From Chloroflexota bacterium (GTDB lineage Bacteria; Chloroflexota; Anaerolineae; Anaerolineales; Anaerolineaceae): DNA of 19,903 bases. Below the pieces are notes generated by a model. That model saw only the letters and a list, made by a program, of their open reading frames with translations, was not told the origin of the DNA and ran no database searches. A program made the translations under genes and the position numbers. Numbering within the stretch: the stretch's first letter is position 1; every line of letters starts with the position of its first letter. Below, one piece after another: positions 1 to 6,188 of this stretch. Location of the stretch: contig JAEXTI010000117.1 in the NCBI GenBank assembly GCA_023406965.1, forward strand, positions 1-19,903. Reading direction: 5' to 3'.

Positions 1-144
1 AAGCGGGCTGCCGAAAAACCGCTCTGTTCGGGTTGTGTGGTTTGCATGGAACATTCTCCTTGATGGATGGTGGACGAAGTTGCCAGTTTCTAATTTTATC
101 ACCAGCGGCGCATCAGGGCGCAGAGACACCGGAGGTGGTAGGGG

Positions 145-150
145 TATAAT
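145..150 (+). promoter_or_regulatory. Candidate -10 element upstream of the VOC gene
   Basis: A perfect TATAAT hexamer lies here, one base before an ATG at 152. If it is used, transcription would start near 157. This excludes the ATG at 152 and leaves a short leader of about 34 bases before the ATG at 191. No good -35 hexamer is visible at 16-18 bases upstream, so the call rests on the hexamer and its fit to the chosen start. The preceding 144 bases show no gene that I can support. Confidence 0.4.
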
Positions 151-190
151 CATGACCGATAGGCCATCATCTGATTTTGGGAGATTGAGT

Positions 191-556
191 ATGAAATTTT
201 CTGGCATTTGCCTGGTGACCGAAGACGTTTCAGCCCTGGTGCATTACTATGGGCGTATTTTTGCCGCCGAAGCGGAGGGGGATGACGTCCATGCCGAATT
301 CCACGTGGGCGGGCTGGACCTGGCTATTTTCTCCAGGGTCGGGATGGAACAGATGGCCCCCGGCTCGATGCGCGGCGCGGGCAGCGGGAATATCACCATC
401 GCCTTTGAGGTGCAAGATGTGGACGCCGAGTACCGTAGACTGTCTGAAATGGGCATCGAGATGGTCAAGCCGCCCCAAACACACCCCTGGGGCGCTCGCG
501 CGTTCTGGTTCCGTGACCCCGATGGAAACATCGTCGATTTCTTTTCCCGCGTTTAA
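191..556 (+). CDS. VOC-fold (glyoxalase/bleomycin-resistance-like) protein
   Basis: This is a 121-residue single-domain protein of the vicinal oxygen chelate superfamily. It has the usual two beta-alpha-beta-beta-beta modules: an N-terminal strand with VTED and a HYYGRIF helix start, and a C-terminal WGARAFWFRDPDGN strand-turn typical of the family. The ATG at 191 is chosen because GGGAG at 179-183 lies 7 bases upstream and the domain begins right at this Met. The frame stays open further upstream, but that stretch has no family similarity. The usual first metal His is not seen near the N terminus, and the final Glu after DPDGN is replaced by Asp (IVDFF). Metal binding and enzymatic activity are therefore uncertain. 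The protein may be a binding or resistance-type member. The substrate is unknown. Confidence 0.85.
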   Translation: MKFSGICLVTEDVSALVHYYGRIFAAEAEGDDVHAEFHVGGLDLAIFSRVGMEQMAPGSMRGAGSGNITIAFEVQDVDAEYRRLSEMGIEMVKPPQTHPWGARAFWFRDPDGNIVDFFSRV

Positions 557-580
557 TATCTGCAAAACTGTGAAGAATTC

Positions 581-629
581 CAAATTTTAGGCACAGGCGC
601 GGCTTCGCCGCGCCTGTGCCTAAAATTTG
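581..629 (+). terminator. Long perfect hairpin between VOC gene and rarD
   Basis: A perfect 22-bp stem (581-602 with 608-629) closes a five-base CTTCG loop. Six further pairs (573-578 with 630-635) extend it after a two-base bulge. The foot of the stem is AT-rich and self-complementary, so both directions have T-rich 3' sides, as in a bidirectional terminator. It lies 24 bases after the VOC stop. The basal bases CTAAAATTTG resemble the foot of the hairpin repeats at 1718 and 11957, so it could be a divergent member of the same family. Confidence 0.7.
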
Positions 630-630
630 A

Positions 631-660
631 TTCTTACAAAAATAATTCCGGTGGTATGAT
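631..660 (+). promoter_or_regulatory. Candidate rarD promoter (extended -10)
   Basis: TATGAT at 655-660 is preceded by TGG, giving an extended -10 of the TGnTATGAT type. A weak TTCTTA (631-636) sits 18 bases upstream as the -35. The predicted leader to the rarD ATG at 700 is about 33 bases. The position just after the hairpin that ends the previous unit supports the call, but the -35 is poor. Confidence 0.45.
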
Positions 661-699
661 TACCGCTTATCGTCATTCCATCAGAGAACGGATCGCAAT

Positions 700-1587
700 A
701 TGAATAAAGGTATACTGTACGGCGCGACGGCATATATTCTATGGGGTTTTTTCCCTATTTACTTCAAGGCCATTCAGGAAGTGCCTGCTTTTCAAATTAC
801 CCTTCACCGGGTGAGTTGGTCCTTCCTCCTGATGGCCCTGGTCATGCTCCTGCGGCGTGATTGGCGCGCCCTCATCAAAAACGCGTCCAACCGGCGCACG
901 CTGGCCATCTACGGCGCCGCGGCGGTATTGTTGGGGGTGAACTGGCTTCTGTATGTTTGGGGAGTCAATGCCGGTTTTGTGGTCGAAGCCAGCCTGGGAT
1001 ATTTCATTATTCCGTTGGTCAACGTGCTGCTGGGCACGCTGTTCTTGCGGGAAAAACTGCGCCCTGCCCAATGGATTCCGGGCGGATTGGCCGCCGCGGG
1101 TGTGTTGTACCTGACTGTGACCTATGGACGGCTGCCCTGGATTGCGCTGGGACTGGCTTTCAGCTTTGGCTTATACGGACTACTGAAAAAAGTTGCTCCG
1201 TTGGGCTCGTTGCAAGGCCTCACCCTGGAAACCGCCATCCTTTTCTTGCCCGCGCTCGGGTATTTGATCTTTGCAGAAACTCAAGGCATCGGCGCCTTCG
1301 GGCATGTGGCCTGGAGCACCAGTCTGCTGCTGGCGCTGACCGGTGTCATCACCACCATCCCCCTGCTGCTGTTTGCTTCCGGCGCGCGCCGTATTCCGCT
1401 CACCACCCTGGGTCTGCTTCAATATGTTGCCCCCACCCTACAGTTCTTGATCGGGGTGCTGCTCTATCACGAGCCCTTCACCCAAGATCGTATGATCGGC
1501 TTCAGCATCATCTGGCTGGCCTTAATTCTTTACTCTGTGGAAAGCTTCATGCAGTATCGCAAAACGTCTGTTGCGGCTGCCGCCTGA
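700..1587 (+). CDS. rarD: RarD-type EamA family transporter
   Basis: This is a 295-residue inner-membrane protein of the drug/metabolite transporter superfamily, RarD branch (often annotated chloramphenicol-sensitive protein RarD). The sequence shows about ten hydrophobic helices arranged as two EamA repeats. It opens with the characteristic MNKGILYGATAYILWGFFPI. Family-typical segments follow: the ITLHR after helix 1, NWLLYVWGVN in the first half, the EASLGYFI-PLVNVLLG segment, and the LTTLGLLQYVAPTLQFL segment near the C terminus. Length matches the family (about 290-300). The ATG at 700 has only a weak ribosome binding site, but the N terminus aligns with the family start. It appears monocistronic, flanked by a hairpin on each side. 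The transported substrate of RarD is not firmly known. Confidence 0.92.
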   Translation: MNKGILYGATAYILWGFFPIYFKAIQEVPAFQITLHRVSWSFLLMALVMLLRRDWRALIKNASNRRTLAIYGAAAVLLGVNWLLYVWGVNAGFVVEASLGYFIIPLVNVLLGTLFLREKLRPAQWIPGGLAAAGVLYLTVTYGRLPWIALGLAFSFGLYGLLKKVAPLGSLQGLTLETAILFLPALGYLIFAETQGIGAFGHVAWSTSLLLALTGVITTIPLLLFASGARRIPLTTLGLLQYVAPTLQFLIGVLLYHEPFTQDRMIGFSIIWLALILYSVESFMQYRKTSVAAAA

Positions 1588-1688
1588 AACCGCCCAACTG
1601 AGTTTGCCGATAGAGAGCGTTGTCGAGACCCTTTTTGGAAAATTTCTCCGACTCTATTAACAGGTGAGTCTGTGCGCCTAGAAGGATT

Positions 1689-1800
1689 GTAACTGCTCAA
1701 CCAGAGGCGGAAATGGACCGAATTTGAGGTGTATGTGGGGTGCGAAGCACCCCACATACACCTCAAATTCGGGAGTTTTCTTCGACCTCTGGGCAGTTAC
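1689..1800 (+). repeat. 112-bp nested palindrome, copy A of a dispersed hairpin repeat
   Basis: The core is a perfect 26-bp stem (1718-1743 with 1747-1772) closed by a GAA loop. Outside it, 7 bp (1701-1707 with 1786-1792) and 8 bp (1689-1696 with 1793-1800) pair again across an internal loop, giving about 41 paired bases. The right foot and flank (1762-1796) match 12002-12036 at 28 of 35 positions. Both copies continue into TTACGAA, while the stem tips differ completely. This is a repeat family with a conserved base and a variable tip, and not just a terminator, though it may also stop transcription after rarD. Confidence 0.75.
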
Positions 1801-1882
1801 GAAGAATTTAGGTGCTTTCGGAATGGGGGCGAAAAATTAGCCTATCCCGATAACTTCCCAAAGAAGACCCAGATATCATTTG

Positions 1883-1912
1883 TTGGTAAATTTTGTTAAA
1901 ATACAATATAGT
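1883..1912 (+). promoter_or_regulatory. Candidate promoter of the signalling operon
   Basis: TTGGTA (1883-1888) and TATAGT (1907-1912) are separated by 18 bases in an AT-rich island, between the palindromic repeat and the solute-binding protein gene. Transcription would start near 1919, giving a leader of about 105 bases. An overlapping TACAAT (1902-1907) is an alternative -10. Confidence 0.4.
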
Positions 1913-2023
1913 GTAACAGCAGGTGTTCGTCCGGCTTTCAGGCCGGGCATGACCGCACTTGCCTGATCCAGAACAGTAAGTCTACAATTGATTGGGGTGA
2001 GGCGGTCAGGAGGATGAGTTTGT

Positions 2024-3310
2024 ATGTTTTTTCGCCGTGGCAGCATCCTGATACTTTTCGTAATGATCGTTCAACTGTTAACTGCTTGCGAGGCGCGTAA
2101 TCCTCAGAGCCCGGTTGAGATCACCTTTTATAAGCGGGGCTATACAGAAGGTGGTACAGACATCACCTCTACCACGATCGCCCAGGCCGTGCAGGCCTTT
2201 CAAGTCGCCAACCCCCATATCAAGGTCAACGTGGTGGGCGTGGATTGGACGCCCGAAGGTACCGCTTTGCTTGAGCAAGCCCTGGCAGAGCGCAAGGGCA
2301 TCAACGTATTCAGCGTGGGCAGTAACGACCTCTTGCGCCTTTCGCGCGCGGGGATCCTTTCCGAGTTGGAGCCCTACCTGACCGAGGACGACATCAGCGA
2401 TTTTTATGCCAGTGGGCTAGACGCCGCTCGAGCGGACGGCAAAATCTATGCCTGGCCTGTTTGGGTGACGGCTGTTTCAGTAGTGGCCAACCCCGATCTC
2501 TTCGCCGAGCGTGGCGTGGAGCTGCCCAGCCTGGAGAACCCCTGGACTTGGGATCAGTTCGTGGCAGCTTGCCAGAAACTAACCTTCACGCGCGCCGATG
2601 GCACGGCTCTGTACGGGTTCTCGGTTCCGGCGGCGACCGGCAACGTAGCTTACTTGCCACTCCTTTATATCGAGGGTGGCCGAGTGCTCAGCCCGGATGG
2701 CAGGCGCTTTGTGCAAAACGAGCCGGATGGGGTTTCGGCGCTGCAGAAACTAGCCGACCTGTCTTTGGTGTACCATGTCACACCGCCAGATTTTGGCTTG
2801 AGCAATCAGGCTGCCGTGCTGGCGCAGTTCAAGGAAGGCCATCTGGCAATGATGATGGTGACCCCTAGCATTGTCTCGGAGATAGAAAAATCTAACCTGC
2901 CCCTGGCTGTCTTGCCCCCGCCGATGGGCAGCCTGACTCAGGTGGTCACCACCGGTGCTTTTGGCATGTACGGCGTTGTCAAGGTGGACGACCCGGCGGT
3001 TTTGGCAGCCTCTCATGAGTTTGCTCGTTACATCACTGGCAGTCAGGTGGCGGTGGATGTGCCTGGTTACCAACAGGCTCCGGGGCTGCGCCGCAGTAAT
3101 ACCGCTTATGCCACGACTCCCAACCGCGAGGTGATCGCCCGCCTGGTTAGCTTTGGCGTCTACGAAGCGCCGGTGGCAACCTCTTCAGATTTGCGCGTTG
3201 CCTGGGAAACGGCCATGCAAGATGTGTTATTGGGCAAGCAAACCGCTCTAGAGGCATTGGATGGCATTTCAACAACCTACCAGGCGGAACTGGATGCGCA
3301 GTTTCCCTGA
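2024..3310 (+). CDS. Lipid-anchored extracellular solute-binding protein, family 1
   Basis: This is a 428-residue binding protein of the MalE-like ABC solute-binding class. Residues 1-22 form a lipoprotein signal: RR near the start, a hydrophobic stretch, then the lipobox LTAC with Cys22 as the anchored residue. The mature part starts with a beta strand (ITFYKRG) and a helix that picks up IKVNVVGVDW. It then has the hinge-type NVFSVGSNDLLRLSRAG segment and the IYAWPVWV strand common in sugar-binding members. AGGAGG at 2008-2013 supports the ATG at 2024. No permease or ATPase gene is adjacent. Instead a hybrid histidine kinase begins 16 bases after the stop. This suggests a sensory role, presenting a bound ligand (perhaps a carbohydrate) to the kinase. 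It could also serve a transporter encoded elsewhere. The ligand cannot be predicted. Confidence 0.9.
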   Translation: MFFRRGSILILFVMIVQLLTACEARNPQSPVEITFYKRGYTEGGTDITSTTIAQAVQAFQVANPHIKVNVVGVDWTPEGTALLEQALAERKGINVFSVGSNDLLRLSRAGILSELEPYLTEDDISDFYASGLDAARADGKIYAWPVWVTAVSVVANPDLFAERGVELPSLENPWTWDQFVAACQKLTFTRADGTALYGFSVPAATGNVAYLPLLYIEGGRVLSPDGRRFVQNEPDGVSALQKLADLSLVYHVTPPDFGLSNQAAVLAQFKEGHLAMMMVTPSIVSEIEKSNLPLAVLPPPMGSLTQVVTTGAFGMYGVVKVDDPAVLAASHEFARYITGSQVAVDVPGYQQAPGLRRSNTAYATTPNREVIARLVSFGVYEAPVATSSDLRVAWETAMQDVLLGKQTALEALDGISTTYQAELDAQFP

Positions 3311-3312
3311 TC

Positions 3313-3318
3313 TATAAT
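3313..3318 (+). promoter_or_regulatory. TATAAT just upstream of the hybrid kinase start
   Basis: A consensus -10 hexamer lies in the 16-base gap between the binding protein and the kinase, 8 bases before the kinase ATG. If active, it would give an almost leaderless internal transcript. No clear -35 is present and the hexamer may be chance, so the genes could simply be co-transcribed. Confidence 0.3.
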
Positions 3319-3326
3319 TACCAGGT

Positions 3327-6188
3327 ATGTATCGATTACAAGGCCCCATTGCCCGCCGCTTGATCAGGACTTTTGCCGGTCTTGCGTTGATCGCTGTCAC
3401 GATTGCAGTGGGAGCCGTGCTTGCCGTACGCTATACCGAGAACATGTTGATGCAAGTGCAAATGCAGGCCGACCTGGCTGCGCACAGCGCCCGCATCCGT
3501 TCTGAGAGTCTGGCTCTCACCGACCTGGTGCGCCGGTATATCGCGGACCCAACCCAAGAGCCCGATTTGCGTCAGCGGATCGCCATCCAGCGCGAATTGC
3601 TGGATGGCCTTGTCTTGGAGGCGATCGAGTCGACGGCGCCCGGCGATGTAGATCACAGTATGCAGGTCAGTGAAATCCGCCAGTACCTGTTTGCTTTTAG
3701 CTCGCAAGCTAACCGGGTGATTCAATCGTATGACAGCGAGAATGGCGCGGGCGCGCAAACACAGTATCAACTGACCATCCTGGTTCAAAATTACCAGGAC
3801 CCCTTGATTCGGGCGCTGGAAAAATTTGAGCGCACCGAGGCCAACCGGGCCATTGACATTCGTGAGGAGACGCGCCAGGCGGTGCGCTCAACGACCTATG
3901 CCCTGTGGGCCATCGGTATTGCTGTTCTGGTGGTTGCGTTTTTCTTGGCGCGCGAGGTGCTAATCAACATCGTCAAGCCGTTGAACTTGCTGCGCAAAGG
4001 GGTCGAAGAAATCCAGGAGGGGCACTTTGATGCGCCGGTGAACATTCGCACCAAGGACGAGATGGGCGATTTGGCCCGGGCCCTCAACAGCATGGCTTCC
4101 GAAGTGCGTGATTCGCGGGCCAAGCTGGAAACGCATGCCCGCACCCTGGAAGAGCAGGTGGAAAAGCGCACCCGTGAAGCTGAAACGCGCGCGCAACAGG
4201 CGGCAAAACTGTCGGCAATTGCGCAGAACCGGGCCCAAGACCTGGAGCGCATGGCCGTTCAGGCGCAAACTGCCGCGGAAGTTTCTAGTTTTGCCAGCGG
4301 CACGTTGGATCAAACCGTGCTGCTCCAGCACAGCGTCAACCTGATTCGTGAGCGCTTTGACATGTATTACGTAGGGCTTTTCCTGTTAGATGAAGCGGCC
4401 CAGTATGCCTGCTTGCGATCGGGTACCGGGGAAGCCGGCAAGCAAATGATGGCGCGCCAGCACAAACTGCCTATTGATGAGACTTCGTTGGCGGGCTGGA
4501 CGATTATCCATCGCCAGCCGAAGATCGTCCTCGATGTGCAGAAGGAGCCGCTGCATTATTCCAACCCAGCGTTACCCGATACACGTTCCGAGGCGTCTTT
4601 GCCGCTCATCAGTCGCGGCGAAGTGATCGGTTCGCTCACCGTTCAATCAGAGCGGTTGAACGCCTTTCAAGAGCAGGATGTGGCCGTTCTGCAGACCATG
4701 ACGGCCCAACTGGCCAATGCAATCACCAATGCCCGCTTGTATCAAGAGCTGCAGCGCGAAAAGTTGGCCGCCGAATCTGCCAATAACGCCAAATCGATCT
4801 TCCTGGCCAACATGAGCCACGAAATCCGCACGCCGCTGAATGCAATTCTGGGCTTCACCGAGTTGCTCCAGCGCGATGAAAACCTCAGCCAATCTCAGCG
4901 GGCCAATATCAATGTCATCCACCGCAGCGGCGATATGCTGCTCTCGCTCATTAATAATGTGCTGGATCTGTCCAAGATCGAGGCCGGTCGCATGATAATG
5001 AATGAGCAGGTTTTCTCGCTGCGCGCCATGTTGAGCAATCTCCAGGAAATGTTCCGCTTGCGGGCCGCCGAGAAGGATGTGGACTTGATTTTTGAGTGCG
5101 ATGAGAAGGTGCCAACACTACTGCGTACTGACGAATCTAAGTTGCGCCAGGTGTTATTAAATCTGCTCAGCAACGCGCTCAAGTTTACCGATTCCGGTCA
5201 AGTGGCAGTCCGCGTTTCTGAGGCAGCCCCGGGTTCGCCCGCTTTGCTGCATTTCTCGGTGGAAGATACGGGCGCGGGCATATCTCCGGAAGAGATTAAG
5301 GGGATTTTCGAGCCCTTCACCCAGGCCTCCAGCGGACGAAAGTTGCAACAAGGTACAGGCCTGGGATTGGCCATCAGCAGCCAGCTTGTAAACATGCTGG
5401 GGGGCGCGCTGGATGTTGAGAGCAAGCTGGGCGAAGGCAGCAAATTCTCGTTCACCATCCCTGTTTATACCATCCAGGCTTCCGAGGCGCCTATGCGTCG
5501 CAGGCAATATCGCATTGCCCGCCTGGCGGATGGGCAGCCCACCTACCGCCTGCTGGTGGTAGACGACCAACCCGAAGGCCGCCAGTGGATTTCGGGGGTG
5601 CTGGAGCGCCTTGGGTTCCAGGTGCGTGAGGCCTCCGATGGTCAGGAAGCCGTGCAAATTTGGGAGACCTGGCATCCGCATTTAATCTGGATGGACATGC
5701 GCATGCCCGGCGTGGACGGTCACGAAGCCACACGTCAGATTAAATCTACGCCGGAAGGCTGGCGCACGATTATAATTGCATTAACCGCCAGCGCCTTTGA
5801 GGATGATCGAAGCCAGATACTGGCAGAGGGTTGTGACGATTTTCTGCTCAAGCCGGTGGGCAGCCAGGATTTAATTGACCGCCTCGAGCGTCATCTGGGT
5901 GTAGTTTTTGTAGAAACCGGCGAAGTTCACGAGTACTTGCCGTTACAACTTTCTGAGGATGACCTTGCCACGGTATGGGAGAGCCTGCCGAAAGATTGGC
6001 TGGCCGACATGCGGGTGGCGGCTGGAGAAGCTGATTTTTCGCGGGCGCAGTTGCTGGTCAACGAAATTCGTCCGCAACACGCTAACCTGGCCGATACGTT
6101 AGATATGCTGATTAATAACTTTGATGTGCGCGGGTTGCTCTCCATGCTCCCTCCGCCCGCTCCGGCATCTGAAGAGAAAGAGCAATGA
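3327..6188 (+). CDS. Membrane hybrid sensor histidine kinase (HAMP-GAF-HisKA-HATPase-REC)
   Basis: This 953-residue protein has membrane helices at about 14-35 and 189-211 bracketing a ~150-residue extracytoplasmic helical sensor. It continues with HAMP (~212-265), a coiled coil, GAF (~318-468) and HisKA with phospho-acceptor His498 in the [14 protein letters not shown] box. HATPase follows, with the N box from Asn612, DTGAGI near 648 and GTGLGL near 677. The receiver has DD near 745, phospho-acceptor Asp790 and Lys842. The last ~80 residues form a helical tail like that seen after receivers of many cyanobacterial-type hybrid kinases. All catalytic residues are present. The stop overlaps the next start (ATGA at 6185-6188), so the downstream REC-GGDEF protein is the expected phosphorelay partner. 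The preceding lipoprotein is a plausible ligand donor for the extracytoplasmic domain. The signal is unknown. Confidence 0.93.
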   Translation: MYRLQGPIARRLIRTFAGLALIAVTIAVGAVLAVRYTENMLMQVQMQADLAAHSARIRSESLALTDLVRRYIADPTQEPDLRQRIAIQRELLDGLVLEAIESTAPGDVDHSMQVSEIRQYLFAFSSQANRVIQSYDSENGAGAQTQYQLTILVQNYQDPLIRALEKFERTEANRAIDIREETRQAVRSTTYALWAIGIAVLVVAFFLAREVLINIVKPLNLLRKGVEEIQEGHFDAPVNIRTKDEMGDLARALNSMASEVRDSRAKLETHARTLEEQVEKRTREAETRAQQAAKLSAIAQNRAQDLERMAVQAQTAAEVSSFASGTLDQTVLLQHSVNLIRERFDMYYVGLFLLDEAAQYACLRSGTGEAGKQMMARQHKLPIDETSLAGWTIIHRQPKIVLDVQKEPLHYSNPALPDTRSEASLPLISRGEVIGSLTVQSERLNAFQEQDVAVLQTMTAQLANAITNARLYQELQREKLAAESANNAKSIFLANMSHEIRTPLNAILGFTELLQRDENLSQSQRANINVIHRSGDMLLSLINNVLDLSKIEAGRMIMNEQVFSLRAMLSNLQEMFRLRAAEKDVDLIFECDEKVPTLLRTDESKLRQVLLNLLSNALKFTDSGQVAVRVSEAAPGSPALLHFSVEDTGAGISPEEIKGIFEPFTQASSGRKLQQGTGLGLAISSQLVNMLGGALDVESKLGEGSKFSFTIPVYTIQASEAPMRRRQYRIARLADGQPTYRLLVVDDQPEGRQWISGVLERLGFQVREASDGQEAVQIWETWHPHLIWMDMRMPGVDGHEATRQIKSTPEGWRTIIIALTASAFEDDRSQILAEGCDDFLLKPVGSQDLIDRLERHLGVVFVETGEVHEYLPLQLSEDDLATVWESLPKDWLADMRVAAGEADFSRAQLLVNEIRPQHANLADTLDMLINNFDVRGLLSMLPPPAPASEEKEQ

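Larger units (their letters stand above)
1588..2023. other. 436-base gene-free gap with palindromic repeat and leader
   Basis: No coding frame here has convincing composition. The first 100 bases show nothing recognisable. A 112-bp nested palindrome occupies 1689-1800 and a candidate promoter lies at 1883-1912. The last 100 bases form a likely leader for the signalling operon. The leader holds a small 5-bp hairpin (CCGGC, GCCGG) near 1931-1946 and an AGGAGG ribosome binding site at 2008-2013. I looked for known riboswitch cores, including the c-di-GMP and cobalamin types, and found none. Confidence 0.6.

Noticed and set aside
1..63. Short open frame to TGA at 61 with CSGCVVC, possible end of an upstream gene
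   Set aside because: Only 20 residues are visible, three frames are open here, and nothing identifies a family. It may be real but cannot be supported.
152..154. ATG at 152 as start of the VOC gene
   Set aside because: It is one base after a TATAAT hexamer and its purine-rich GGAGG is 16 bases away, too far for normal use.
35..190. N-terminal extension of the VOC protein
   Set aside because: The extra residues have no family similarity, and a TATAAT at 145-150 plus GGGAG before 191 support the shorter start.
861..1601. 246-residue open frame overlapping rarD
   Set aside because: It is rich in His, Cys, Arg and Pro, as expected for an out-of-frame reading of GC-rich code. The other frame is clearly RarD.
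1913..2023. Riboswitch in the leader of the signalling operon
   Set aside because: Only a 5-bp hairpin is seen, and no conserved core of c-di-GMP, cobalamin, SAM or glycine riboswitches could be found.
5157..5681. 174-residue antisense frame inside the kinase gene
   Set aside because: It lies opposite conserved HATPase and REC code and shows no domain or ribosome binding site.
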